Shown: positions 54,128 to 63,310 of the stretch, piece by piece
Numbering within the stretch: position 1 is the stretch's first letter
How the letters are laid out: every line of letters begins with the position of its first letter
From: Thalassotalea sp. Sam97
Lineage (GTDB): Bacteria; Pseudomonadota; Gammaproteobacteria; Enterobacterales; Alteromonadaceae
NCBI RefSeq assembly: GCF_041379765.1
Contig: NZ_CP166919.1
Span: 496,001-560,000 of the forward strand
DNA length: 64,000 bases
Reading direction: 5' to 3'
The notes under the pieces: model-generated
Told to the model about the DNA's origin: nothing
Databases searched by the model: none
Seen by the model: the letters and a program-made list of their open reading frames with translations, nothing else
Translations under genes and position numbers: made by a program

Positions 54128-55042
54128 TTATTGCTGCTGTAACACGTTAATTAGCTCACTAGCAGCGCTGCAAATCGCCGGTTGTTTGCCATAAGCCACA
54201 TGCCAGTATATAGCTAACCCAGAATTTGTCAGTGTGCGGTTGCTTACTTGGTGTGTCAAAAGGTATGGCTCTAGTAAAGTTTTAGCCATTATCGTTACCC
54301 CTAGGTTTACATTGACTAAGTCGACAATGGCCTCGTTAAAGCCGACCTGCATGACTTTTTTGGGAATGACATTGGCCGGTTTAAAAAACAATTCATATTC
54401 ACGGTCCTTTTCCGGCACCGTGCTGTTGGTTATGTAAGTTGCTTGCCGAAAGTCCTCGGCGACTAAGTAATTTTTTTTCGTCAGGGGATTATCCTTCGCT
54501 AACAGCGCTTGTAATTCATCTTTTACAACACATTGAGACTTATAGGTGTGGTCATCTAATTTAATGCTGTCATGTGCACTGCATATTAGCGCCACATCAA
54601 CATCACCGTTGTATAAGGCTTGAATTGGCTGCTGCTGAGAGTTGGCGATGATTTCTAATTCAACGTGCGGCAGGGTTTGCTCAAAATGGTTAATGGCTTT
54701 GGGTAGCCATTTGAGTGATGAGTAATTAGGCACCCCTAAACGCACGACTTGCTCAACGCCATCAGACAGGCGAGAAATGTCATGCTCTGCGCGAGCTAAC
54801 TCTTCGAGTATTTTATTGGCAGAATACAGCAGTCGTTTACCCGACGAGGTAATAATTAACTTTCTGCCACGGCGCACAAATAGCTCTGTGTTAAGGCGTC
54901 GTTCTGCCTCGCGAATGCGGTTTGTTAGCGCTGGTTGGGTGATGAATAATCGCTCTGCTGCTTCTTTTACGGTATCGGAGCTGGCGATGGTTGAGATCAT
55001 CTTAAGATGACTTACGTTCAATTGACTTTTTGCAAAATTCAT
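54128..55042 (-). CDS. LysR-family transcriptional regulator
   Basis: 304 aa: N-terminal winged HTH (about 8-70; VKEAAERLFITQPALTNRIREAE in the recognition region) and a LysR effector domain (about 95-300). The HTH-linker style (LFVRRGRKLIITSSGKRLL) is reminiscent of MetR. It lies convergent to the formamidase gene. A perfect 22-bp palindrome sits 14 bp before its ATG, suggesting autoregulation. Best candidate regulator of the tryptophan operon; not the Lrp-type KynR of pseudomonads. Confidence 0.92.
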   Translation of the reverse strand: MNFAKSQLNVSHLKMISTIASSDTVKEAAERLFITQPALTNRIREAERRLNTELFVRRGRKLIITSSGKRLLYSANKILEELARAEHDISRLSDGVEQVVRLGVPNYSSLKWLPKAINHFEQTLPHVELEIIANSQQQPIQALYNGDVDVALICSAHDSIKLDDHTYKSQCVVKDELQALLAKDNPLTKKNYLVAEDFRQATYITNSTVPEKDREYELFFKPANVIPKKVMQVGFNEAIVDLVNVNLGVTIMAKTLLEPYLLTHQVSNRTLTNSGLAIYWHVAYGKQPAICSAASELINVLQQQ

Positions 55043-55056
55043 ACGCTAACAGGCCT

Positions 55057-55078
55057 ATAAATTATTGAAATAATTTAT
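55057..55078. promoter_or_regulatory. perfect palindrome upstream of LysR-type gene
   Basis: 10-bp arms ATAAATTATT (55057-55066) and AATAATTTAT (55069-55078) around a GA centre, 14 bp before the regulator ATG. Likely an operator for autoregulation. Confidence 0.55.
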
Positions 55079-55194
55079 GATTAAAGACAGAAAGATAATA
55101 TTATTTAAACAATCTAAAGGAGTCGATAGTGTTTCGCAATAGCTAGCGTCTATTAGCTGATACTGATGACGAACCAAACCGTGAACAGTGCAAT

Positions 55195-55224
55195 AAAAAA
55201 AGCGACTATCCTAGCCGCCTTTTT
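55195..55224 (-). terminator. rho-independent terminator after gamma-glutamyltransferase
   Basis: On the minus strand a GCGGCT / AGTCGC stem (one G-T pair) is followed by a run of seven T, about 25 bp after the stop codon. Confidence 0.75.
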
Positions 55225-55246
55225 CAAGTGAATTGCTGTTTTCGCG

Positions 55247-57061
55247 TTAGTAACCTATTGCCATACCATCTTTGCGCATTTCGCTGGCGCCATGGTATAC
55301 ACCCGTTTGTGGATCGCGCCATATCGCTTGATAACCACCAAACGGACCAGAGGTCACATCAATTTTATGGCCACGGCGTTGCAACTCGCGCACAACATCG
55401 GCGTTAATGCCACTTTCTAACTCAAGCGTGCCACCGTCTTGCATACGTCCTTGCCACGTCGGCTCGGTTGAACCGCGATGGTGATAACGTGCCGCATCGC
55501 CAGATTGTTGTACCCCCATACCAAAGTCGATGATATTCGCCACCATTTGTACATGTCCTTGCGGTTGCATCGCCCCGCCCATCAAACCAAAGCTCATCAA
55601 TGGTTGTCCGTTTTTACTTAAAAAAGCAGGAATGATGGTGTGAAAAGGGCGCTTATTGGGTGCGTAAACATTAGGATGACCTTCGCTTAAGGAATATTGG
55701 GCACCTCGATTTTGGAAAATAAAACCTAAACCATCGGCGACTAAACCCGATCCCATACCACGATAATTACTTTGAATAAGCGACACCATCATGCCATCTT
55801 TATCGGCCACCGTAAGGTAAATGGTATCGCCATCAATCAGCTTAGGATCGCCATGCTCTACTTGGTTTGCAGCGCTATTCATATCGATAAGGTGACGACG
55901 CTCGGCGGCATACTGTTTTGATAACAACCCGTTAAGGGGGATATCGTAATAGTCTGGGTCGGCATAGAAACGAGCACGGTCTTCAAAGGCTAGTTTTTTT
56001 GCTTCGGTCATAACGTGCAGGTAATCGGCGCTATTATGGCCCATTGCCTGTAGGTCGTAGCCTTCAAGGATATTGAGCATTTGTAGTGCGGCAATACCTT
56101 GTCCATTTGGTGGTAGTTCCCAGACATCGTAGCCGCGATAGTTAACCGAAACAGGCTCTATCCAAGTGCTGGTGTGACTGGTAAAATCCTCTTTGCGCAG
56201 TGCGCCGCCAATACGCTTGAAATACGCATCCATGATATCGGCAATATCACCTTGATAAAATGCATCGCGACCACCTTGGGCAATTTTTGTAAGGGTGTTA
56301 CCTAAATAAGGGTTTTTGAATATTTGTCCCTCTTTGGGATACTTGCCATCGATAAGAAAGGTGGCTTGATAATTGGCGATCTCTTCAATTTCTCCTGCTT
56401 TAAATAAACGTTCGTATCGCTCTTGATAAATGCCCATGTAATACGAGACAACTTCGGTTACAGGGAAGCCTTGGTAAGCGTAATCGATAGCGGGCTGTAA
56501 GTTATCGGTCATGGCTAACTTGCCAAACTTGCCGTGTAATTCAAACCAGGCATCTACAGTGCCAGGCACAGTTACCGGAGCGCTACCCCAATTAGGAATT
56601 TCTTTAACATCACCTATTTTTTGTTTAAGTTGTGCTAAGGTTTGTCCTTTTGCTGAGCGACCAGAGCCATTTAAACCGTATATTTTCTCGGTTTTTGGAT
56701 CCCAGACAATAGCAAATAAATCCCCACCTATACCATTACCTGTTGGTTCCATTAAACCGATGGCAGCATTGGCAGCAATGGCCGCATCAACGGCGCTACC
56801 ACCTTGTTTTAGAATATCGATGGCAACTTGGCTAGCCAAAGGGTGTGAAGTCGCGGCCATGCCATTTAGGCCTAAAACTGCCGAGCGAGTAGCGAATGGC
56901 GCGCTGACGACACGGTCTCCACGGCCGTCTTCGCGCATTTGTACAGGACGATTATCGTCGCCTACATAGACAACTCTAGGGTCTTGAACGCTGGTTTGCG
57001 AACTGCAAGCAGATAAAAAGTTAACGGCACTTAGACCTAACAGAAATGATTTTTTACGCAT
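55247..57061 (-). CDS. ggt: gamma-glutamyltransferase lipoprotein
   Basis: Transfers or hydrolyses gamma-glutamyl groups, as in extracytoplasmic glutathione breakdown. 604 aa from the ATG at 57061, beginning with a lipoprotein signal (lipobox FLSAC). Family motifs: the early GNGIGGDLFAIVW, DHSADYLH-like region, and the autoprocessing site with the nucleophile threonine in DGDTIYLTVAD, followed by GLMGGAMQPQGH. The proenzyme is expected to self-cleave there. Upstream in-frame starts exist (to 57124) and no start has a clear ribosome site; the lipobox decides. Substrate could be a gamma-glutamyl compound other than glutathione. Confidence 0.9.
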   Translation of the reverse strand: MRKKSFLLGLSAVNFLSACSSQTSVQDPRVVYVGDDNRPVQMREDGRGDRVVSAPFATRSAVLGLNGMAATSHPLASQVAIDILKQGGSAVDAAIAANAAIGLMEPTGNGIGGDLFAIVWDPKTEKIYGLNGSGRSAKGQTLAQLKQKIGDVKEIPNWGSAPVTVPGTVDAWFELHGKFGKLAMTDNLQPAIDYAYQGFPVTEVVSYYMGIYQERYERLFKAGEIEEIANYQATFLIDGKYPKEGQIFKNPYLGNTLTKIAQGGRDAFYQGDIADIMDAYFKRIGGALRKEDFTSHTSTWIEPVSVNYRGYDVWELPPNGQGIAALQMLNILEGYDLQAMGHNSADYLHVMTEAKKLAFEDRARFYADPDYYDIPLNGLLSKQYAAERRHLIDMNSAANQVEHGDPKLIDGDTIYLTVADKDGMMVSLIQSNYRGMGSGLVADGLGFIFQNRGAQYSLSEGHPNVYAPNKRPFHTIIPAFLSKNGQPLMSFGLMGGAMQPQGHVQMVANIIDFGMGVQQSGDAARYHHRGSTEPTWQGRMQDGGTLELESGINADVVRELQRRGHKIDVTSGPFGGYQAIWRDPQTGVYHGASEMRKDGMAIGY

Positions 57062-57261
57062 ATGCTGAGATTCGTTTGTCATTATTGTTGTTAATGCAAT
57101 CACAATGACAAAAAATGCATACAAGGTAAAGAAGGCGCAATGAAATATAAGTCGAGAATTAATCTCTGTATTAACGGCAATGCGCTTGACGTTTTTTTAC
57201 TAATGCTGATATCGAATGCAGTCATCGCGTTCGCCTCTGCGCGAAAGGCGAACTTAGCTAT

Positions 57262-58155
57262 TTAAAAAGTGATGGGCTGATCAGACAAAATCTGAAGTAA
57301 AAATGGTGTCAGACCAAAAATACCTAATGACATAAAAATAGTAAGGGTTATTAGCGCGCTACTCGCCAAATATTTTAATTTAGTACTAGGTCTTTCACTG
57401 GCGTAAAAATACAACTGTGCGACAGCGAGCGGAATAAAGAAACAACCAAAAGTCCAGATGCTGAAGAATGGATCACCAAACGCAGGTTGAGCGCCAATTA
57501 AGCTGCCCGAAATCATGTAACTGAAAGTGCCCACTCTAAGGAACCACTGAGCATTAGAGACTAAAAACAGTCTTATAGCCCATTTTCTATGCTCTGCTAA
57601 TTTTCTACGGCGAGCACTTTTAACCGTTAAGTATGCAAAAGCAATAATTAACAAGCCGTTTATCGTGGTTCCGGTGGCAGAAAGAGTACCTGGACTCGCA
57701 TCTCTAATCCAAGATAAATAGAATCCTGAAAAGGCTAATAATAAGACGGTGATTAAATATATATATCCATTTATTTTATGAAACTTTGGCAGTAAAGCTC
57801 TAACTTTGGGAATCAGCTGTAGAGCACCGCCAAATGCGACAATTCCCGCCCCTATCGCATGAAATGCAAAAGCTGTGTTACCTAGCGTGTCTCCTTCTTT
57901 ATAGGGGCTGCTCCCCATCGCCTCCCATCGGTTCCAGATTTGAAGGTTATTTTCAATAACCGAGAATCCATAAAATGCCATGATGTAGTAAAAGAAAAGC
58001 CACTGACCAACGAAAACAGCAATAAACCAAAATGTTGCTGAATGCGTTAACAGCTTCTTTGCAAATTCTGTATTGCCTTGCTTTGATTGCGGTGTAGAGC
58101 TAGTGACTTTTTCATGCTTTTCTTCTAATGAAATATTCTTCGATAGGGTTTCCAA
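57262..58155 (-). CDS. DUF2306 multi-pass membrane protein
   Basis: 297 aa. A hydrophilic N-terminal ~40 residues are followed by about seven transmembrane helices; the central pattern FHKINGYIYL and EHRKWAIRLF is typical of DUF2306 (predicted membrane proteins with conserved histidines, possibly cytochrome-like). Function is unknown. No ATG is available near the N terminus: the frame starts with TTG at 58155, directly after a 20-bp-arm hairpin (58160-58207) whose proximal arm contains the only Shine-Dalgarno-like AGGTA. It is downstream of, and same strand as, the AraC-type gene. Confidence 0.8.
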   Translation of the reverse strand: METLSKNISLEEKHEKVTSSTPQSKQGNTEFAKKLLTHSATFWFIAVFVGQWLFFYYIMAFYGFSVIENNLQIWNRWEAMGSSPYKEGDTLGNTAFAFHAIGAGIVAFGGALQLIPKVRALLPKFHKINGYIYLITVLLLAFSGFYLSWIRDASPGTLSATGTTINGLLIIAFAYLTVKSARRRKLAEHRKWAIRLFLVSNAQWFLRVGTFSYMISGSLIGAQPAFGDPFFSIWTFGCFFIPLAVAQLYFYASERPSTKLKYLASSALITLTIFMSLGIFGLTPFLLQILSDQPITF

Positions 58156-58159
58156 AATA

Positions 58160-58207
58160 CGTACCTGTATAAATTGATGTCAGTTGCCATCAATTTATAC
58201 AGGTACG
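58160..58207. promoter_or_regulatory. 20-bp-arm perfect inverted repeat before DUF2306 gene
   Basis: Left arm 58160-58179 and right arm 58188-58207 are exact reverse complements around an 8-nt loop. Arms contain ACCTGTATAAATTGATG. The structure ends four bases before the TTG start codon. It could be an operator dyad, a translation-blocking hairpin, or a terminator of the AraC-type gene (only a weak T-run follows). Confidence 0.85.
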
Positions 58208-58273
58208 CATGTGAACTATCGTCCGAATGGGCATATCTGGACGAATTAGCTATTTGTTTGTCTGTTATTTGTA

Positions 58274-59398
58274 CTAATTTAAGGCTTTGTAGGCTGTTGG
58301 CGTTTCACCGACTAATTTTTTGAATGCTGAGTTAAAAGTAGATTTTGACTTAAATCCCACTTCAAAAGCGATAGATGCTACGAGCATTTCACTATTGCGT
58401 AGAAGCTGTTTTGCATGCTCAATTCTGTAGCCGTTTACAAATAAAAAGAAGTTCGTTTTCAGATATTGAGAAAGTGTCTCGGATATATGATTTTCTGATT
58501 CACCAATAGATTTCGACAACTTATTTAACGACAAGTCATCTTGCAAAAACAGTTTATCCTCAGTCATAGCGGATTCCAGCTTTGCCGCGATTAATTGCAT
58601 TTTTTCATTAGATAAAATTGCCGCTCTCGTTTTAACAGCTTTAGATTTGCCTTTGTCTGATTCTTTCAATACTTTTTGAGCAAGAGCACTGTGAATAAAA
58701 ACGGCTAGAGCAATCGCAGTAATTACCGGCAATACAGTACCAGTTCCAAACCAATGAAGCCCAAGTGCATTTAGGGAAAATTCCAACGAGTACATTAACC
58801 AAGCTGTTCCCCATATAAACAATACGCTTTTAAACCAACCAACTGAGCGTTGCTCAATTTCAGAAAATCGCTCCATTAACTGTTTAACATGAGAATTGTG
58901 TAATTTTAACGCCATCGCCAAGAATGACAGGGTATACACAATAAAGATGATGGTAGTGGATAAACAGGTTAATACGGCTATTTTCCATAGCTGTGGATCT
59001 CTAGTTTCAGGATTGGCTAACGCCAGCTTTTGTGCAGGTGTAATCATAAAGATAAATGGCAACATCACAAGAACGACTATGACCGGGCCTGATACTGCAA
59101 GTAGCGTTACCCCCTTATTTATTGCCTTATCAGCAGACATAGTCGCATGAGCATAAAAATAAAGTGCAGGCCCAAGTAATACTTTGAAAGGCAATTCTAA
59201 TCCGGCTATTCCAGGTGCATGTACATATGCCGCCGAAGATATAAAAAGCTCACCAGCTAAATGCACCATTAACAGCAACAAAATCCCTTTAAGAAAAGTA
59301 TTCTGACGATCATTGGGTCTTTTGAATACATCTATGGAGGCAAGTATGACCATTCCCATCATGCAAGAATATAAAACTGTAGGAAAAACGTTAACCAT
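58274..59398 (-). CDS. membrane-bound AraC-family transcriptional regulator
   Basis: About 374 aa: roughly seven transmembrane helices in the N-terminal ~225 residues and a cytoplasmic AraC-type double HTH at the C terminus (HAKQLLRNSEMLVASIAFE region, then VGFKSKSTFNSAFKKLVGETPTAYK). Such proteins sense membrane or periplasmic signals and act locally. The start is uncertain: I use the ATG at 59398; in-frame TTG/GTG codons at 59455-59449 are alternatives, and none has a clear ribosome site. Neighbouring DUF2306 is a likely target. Confidence 0.85.
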   Translation of the reverse strand: MVNVFPTVLYSCMMGMVILASIDVFKRPNDRQNTFLKGILLLLMVHLAGELFISSAAYVHAPGIAGLELPFKVLLGPALYFYAHATMSADKAINKGVTLLAVSGPVIVVLVMLPFIFMITPAQKLALANPETRDPQLWKIAVLTCLSTTIIFIVYTLSFLAMALKLHNSHVKQLMERFSEIEQRSVGWFKSVLFIWGTAWLMYSLEFSLNALGLHWFGTGTVLPVITAIALAVFIHSALAQKVLKESDKGKSKAVKTRAAILSNEKMQLIAAKLESAMTEDKLFLQDDLSLNKLSKSIGESENHISETLSQYLKTNFFLFVNGYRIEHAKQLLRNSEMLVASIAFEVGFKSKSTFNSAFKKLVGETPTAYKALN

Positions 59399-59570
59399 TG
59401 ATGTACCAGATAGAAGCGATTGTATTTCGTCGCTAACTATAAAGCTCACACACAACGTCAGTCAAACAAGACAATAGTATTTGAGCAATATGAGGGGTAT
59501 AAAATAACCGGCTATTTAAGTCAGCTTTCATTGAACTGCTTGTTTACCTAAAAATAGTGACGAATTAATT

Positions 59571-59978
59571 TTATTTTTCGTCTTCGAACTCAAATAAGGT
59601 AACAAGCTTTTGTCGATTGCCTTCAAGCTCCGCTTTGCCATCTTGATCGATACAGGGGGGCAAATATTCAACCGTAACGGCATTTAATCCTTCGATGATA
59701 TTTAATACTTTGATATCGCATTTTCCATATTTGCCTAAATAGTAAAGTAGGCCTTTTTCATATTCACTTTTTGACTGAACGGCATCAAAACTAGGGTGCT
59801 CAAAAGTCGCATCCATGGTTAACAGTGACAAAAGTTTTGCAACATCAGTTTCAGTTGAGTTCTTATGTTCAACAGCTTTTTGCGCTTGAAAATATTCATT
59901 TACTTTGTCTGTTAGGGGGTGTGCATAGCTAGCGTTTGAGAACAGCAACAGACATATTAATCCATGTTTTAACTTCAT
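59571..59978 (-). CDS. exported NTF2/SnoaL-like small protein
   Basis: 135 aa with a signal peptide (1-19, SNASYA/HPL). The rest has the look of an NTF2-like alpha/beta fold (LLTMDATFEHPSFD, EYEKGLLYYLGKYG), with one cysteine pair (GKCDIKV, PPCIDQ). No catalytic function can be assigned. A strong AAGGAAAA precedes the ATG. Located upstream of the AraC-type gene on the same strand. Confidence 0.75.
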   Translation of the reverse strand: MKLKHGLICLLLFSNASYAHPLTDKVNEYFQAQKAVEHKNSTETDVAKLLSLLTMDATFEHPSFDAVQSKSEYEKGLLYYLGKYGKCDIKVLNIIEGLNAVTVEYLPPCIDQDGKAELEGNRQKLVTLFEFEDEK

Positions 59979-60107
59979 TGTTTTTTCCTTTGGATATAGA
60001 CATTAGTTTTAATAACAGAGATTTAGATAAAGGGGAAGTTAAATGTCGGCAGATACGAACACAATATAGAGATGCATTGTAAAAGTTAACGAGATGACAA
60101 AGCAGAA

Positions 60108-60851
60108 TTAAATCACGACGGTGAGGTTATAGCTTTGAAACAGCTGCGCCAAATTATCTAAGCTTTCTTGGCTCGGTGGTTTGGTATCGGCCAACTCATA
60201 AGTGTCATTGTATTGCAGCCACTTATATGAGCCAGTGTCGTGATAAGGTAATAGCTCTAAACGTTCAATATTTGGCATTGGCGCAATGAATTCGGCCAAT
60301 AGTTTTGCCGATGCTTCATCATCACTATAACCTGGCACGATCACGTAGCGGATCCAAGTCGGTTTGTTAATCTGTGCTAGGTGCTGAGCAAAGGCAATGG
60401 CGTAACGGTTACTGACTTTAGTTAAGTCACGATGAATTTCACGATTCATTTGTTTTAAGTCCAGTAACACTAAATCGGTCACGGCTAACAAATCATCTAT
60501 TGTTTGGTTGTGATTACGGACAAAACCGTTGGTATCAAGGCAGGTATGTATGCCTTCAGCTTTACAGGCCTTAAAAAGCTCAGTGACAAACGGGGCTTGT
60601 AATACGGGTTCGCCGCCAGATACGGACACGCCGCCACCTGAAAACTTGAAGAATTGCTTATAGGTGCGAATTTGCGCCATCAGTTGCTCAACCGTGAGCT
60701 GCTGACCAATGTCTTCATCCCAGCTGTCACGGTTGTGACAATATTTACAGCGCATTAAGCAGCCCTGCATAAAAATGATAAAACGCAGACCAGGACCATC
60801 AAAGGCACCGCATGTTTCTACTGAATGAATACGACCAAGTAGTTCAGACAC
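60108..60851 (-). CDS. pflA: pyruvate formate-lyase activating enzyme PflA
   Basis: Radical SAM enzyme that places the glycyl radical on PflB under anaerobic conditions. 247 aa; the 4Fe-4S motif CLMRCKYC has C31, C35 and C38, followed by the GGE motif (SVSGGEPVLQ). Downstream of pflB with an intervening terminator, so expression is probably set by read-through or its own promoter. Confidence 0.96.
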   Translation of the reverse strand: MSELLGRIHSVETCGAFDGPGLRFIIFMQGCLMRCKYCHNRDSWDEDIGQQLTVEQLMAQIRTYKQFFKFSGGGVSVSGGEPVLQAPFVTELFKACKAEGIHTCLDTNGFVRNHNQTIDDLLAVTDLVLLDLKQMNREIHRDLTKVSNRYAIAFAQHLAQINKPTWIRYVIVPGYSDDEASAKLLAEFIAPMPNIERLELLPYHDTGSYKWLQYNDTYELADTKPPSQESLDNLAQLFQSYNLTVVI

Positions 60852-60913
60852 TATGTTACCTCTTACTGATTACCTTACTTATCAATACTCCATTACAGCG
60901 GATATGGATTAAA

Positions 60914-60953
60914 AAAGGGTGGTTATCTTGGTTTGTTCAATAAGCCACCCTTT
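60914..60953 (-). terminator. terminator/attenuator between pflB and pflA
   Basis: On the minus strand AAAGGGTGGCTTAT and ATAACCACCCTTT pair (one bulge), followed by TTTTTT. It should end most pflB transcripts before pflA. Confidence 0.8.
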
Positions 60954-60963
60954 AAATCACTGA

Positions 60964-63249
60964 TTACATGTGATCGACAAAGGTACGATTTACCACGTCC
61001 AGTTGCTGCTCTTTGGTTAGCGAGTTAAAGCGCACCGCGTAACCTGAGACACGTATGGTAAGTTGTGGATACTTAGATGGGTTTTGCATTGCATCTAATA
61101 ACATCTCACGATCGAGCACGTTAACGTTAATGTGCTGACCGCCTTCGGTGTCACTATCGTGATGGAAGTAGCCATCGAGCAGCGCTGCAAGGTTCCGTTG
61201 CTTACTGTTGTCATCTTTACCTAGGGCATTTGGTACCATAGAGAAGGTATATGAAATACCATCTTTTGCTGAACTAAATGGTAATTTCGCCACTGAGCGC
61301 AGTACCGCGAGAGCCCCTTTGGTATCTCGGCCGTGCATTGGGTTGGCACCCGGTGCAAACGGCGCACCGGCTTTACGACCGTCAGGGGTTGAGCCTGTTT
61401 TCTTACCGTAGACAACGTTCGAGGTGATGGTCAATACAGATTGGGTCGGTGTCGCTTTGCGATACATAGGTATGCGTGCAACTTTCGCCATAAACTCTTC
61501 AACCAACTGGCAAGCAATATCGTCAACACTATCGTCATTGTTGCCAAACGCAGGGAATTCACCTTCAATCTCAAAATCAATGGCAACGCCTTGCTCATTT
61601 CGAATTGGTTTGACTTTGGCAAACTTGATTGCTGATAAGCTATCAGCAGTGACCGATAAACCAGCGATACCGCAGGCCATGGTGCGTTCAACATCACGAT
61701 CATGCAACGCCATTAGTGATGCTTCGTAGCTGTATTTATCGTGCATTAGGTGAATACAGTTTAACGCCATAACGTAATTCTTAGCTAACCAGTCAGTCAC
61801 CTGATCGAAGTTGGCTTTGACGGTGTCGTATGACAATACTTCGTCGGTAATTGGCGCCATTTTCGGACCAACTTGGGTGCCGAGTTTCTCGTCAATACCA
61901 CCATTGATTGCGTACAGCAATGCTTTTGCTAAGTTGGCGCGGGCGCCAAAAAACTGCATTTGCTTACCGACAATCATCGGGCTCACACAACAAGCAATCG
62001 CATAATCGTCGTTGTTAAAATCAGGGCGCATTAAGTCGTCGTTTTCGTATTGAATAGAGCTGGTATCAATCGATACTTTAGCGCAGTAGTTTTTAAAGTT
62101 TGCTGGCAGTTGCTCTGACCACAATACGGTAATGTTCGGCTCTGGGCTAGCACCCATGGTATATAAGGTATTAAGGAAGCGGAAACTGGTACGCGATACT
62201 AAAGTACGACCGTCTACACCCATACCGCCGATTGATTCTGTTGCCCAAATAGGATCGCCTGAGAATAATTGATCATATTCAGGTGTACGTAAGAAACGCA
62301 CCATACGTAATTTCATAACCAAATGGTCAACGAGCTCTTGCGCTTGTTGTTCGGTTAACTGACCACGTTTGATATCACGTTCAATGTAGATATCTAGGAA
62401 GGTCGATACGCGACCAAACGACATTGCCGCACCATTTTGCGATTTAATTGCAGCAAGATATGCAAAGTAAGTCCATTGAATCGCTTCTTTTGCATTTTTA
62501 GCTGGCACTGAAATATCGAAACCATAGCTTGCGGCCATGGTTTTCATGTCAGCTAACGCACGGTGCTGATCAAAGATTTCTTCACGTAAACGAATAATGC
62601 GCTCAACCTCTTCTGCAGAAGTCGCATCATATAAGTCTGCCTCTAAAGAAACGTGTTGATTGGCTTTGTCTTGCATTAAAAAGTCAATACCATAAAGTGC
62701 CACACGACGGTAATCACCAATGATACGGCCACGACCGTAGGCATCAGGTAAACCGGTGATAATGCCTGATTTACGCGCTTTTAAGATGTCTTTGGTATAT
62801 ACATCAAAAACCCCTTGGTTGTGGGTTTTACGGTATTTATTAAAGATTTCGCTAACTTGTGGCGATAACTTTTTGCCATACACTTCAGCACTAGTTTCCA
62901 CCATACGGATACCACCATTACAAATGATGCCGCGTTTTAGCGGTTGATCCGTTTGTAAACCGACAATGGTTTCTAAGTCTTGGTTAATATAACCTGGGCC
63001 ATGTGAAGTAATGGTCGAAGGGATCTCGGTATCAAAATCCAACGGTGCCATGGTTTCATTTTCTTTTTTGATACCTGCAGCAACTTTTTCCCACAAGGTG
63101 TTGGTGGCATCAGTTGGGCCCGCTAAAAAGCTTGCATCGCCTTCATACGGTGTGTAGTTTTTTTGAATAAAGTCACGGACTTTGACTTTTTCTTGCCATT
63201 CGCCGGGAGTAAAATCACTCCACGCGCTGTTTGGGTTGTCAGATTGCAT
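60964..63249 (-). CDS. pflB: formate C-acetyltransferase (pyruvate formate-lyase) PflB
   Basis: Converts pyruvate + CoA to acetyl-CoA + formate using a glycyl radical. From the ATG at 63249 the protein is 761 aa (E. coli 760), with the radical relay cysteines C420-C421 (IACCVSPM) and glycyl-radical G736 (RVSGYAVRF). GGAG lies eight bases before this ATG; an in-frame ATG at 63288 would add 13 residues not found in the family. Cotranscribed with focA. Indicates facultative anaerobic mixed-acid metabolism. Confidence 0.97.
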   Translation of the reverse strand: MQSDNPNSAWSDFTPGEWQEKVKVRDFIQKNYTPYEGDASFLAGPTDATNTLWEKVAAGIKKENETMAPLDFDTEIPSTITSHGPGYINQDLETIVGLQTDQPLKRGIICNGGIRMVETSAEVYGKKLSPQVSEIFNKYRKTHNQGVFDVYTKDILKARKSGIITGLPDAYGRGRIIGDYRRVALYGIDFLMQDKANQHVSLEADLYDATSAEEVERIIRLREEIFDQHRALADMKTMAASYGFDISVPAKNAKEAIQWTYFAYLAAIKSQNGAAMSFGRVSTFLDIYIERDIKRGQLTEQQAQELVDHLVMKLRMVRFLRTPEYDQLFSGDPIWATESIGGMGVDGRTLVSRTSFRFLNTLYTMGASPEPNITVLWSEQLPANFKNYCAKVSIDTSSIQYENDDLMRPDFNNDDYAIACCVSPMIVGKQMQFFGARANLAKALLYAINGGIDEKLGTQVGPKMAPITDEVLSYDTVKANFDQVTDWLAKNYVMALNCIHLMHDKYSYEASLMALHDRDVERTMACGIAGLSVTADSLSAIKFAKVKPIRNEQGVAIDFEIEGEFPAFGNNDDSVDDIACQLVEEFMAKVARIPMYRKATPTQSVLTITSNVVYGKKTGSTPDGRKAGAPFAPGANPMHGRDTKGALAVLRSVAKLPFSSAKDGISYTFSMVPNALGKDDNSKQRNLAALLDGYFHHDSDTEGGQHINVNVLDREMLLDAMQNPSKYPQLTIRVSGYAVRFNSLTKEQQLDVVNRTFVDHM

Positions 63250-63310
63250 ACTAAGTGCTCCAATATCATAAACAAAATTGTTATCCATGGCTCATTAACT
63301 TGAGCCATGT

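Noticed and set aside
58160..58207. FNR-type box in the hairpin (TTGAT and ATCAA half-sites)
   Set aside because: The half-sites are 10 bp apart, not the 4 bp of an FNR/CRP-like site.
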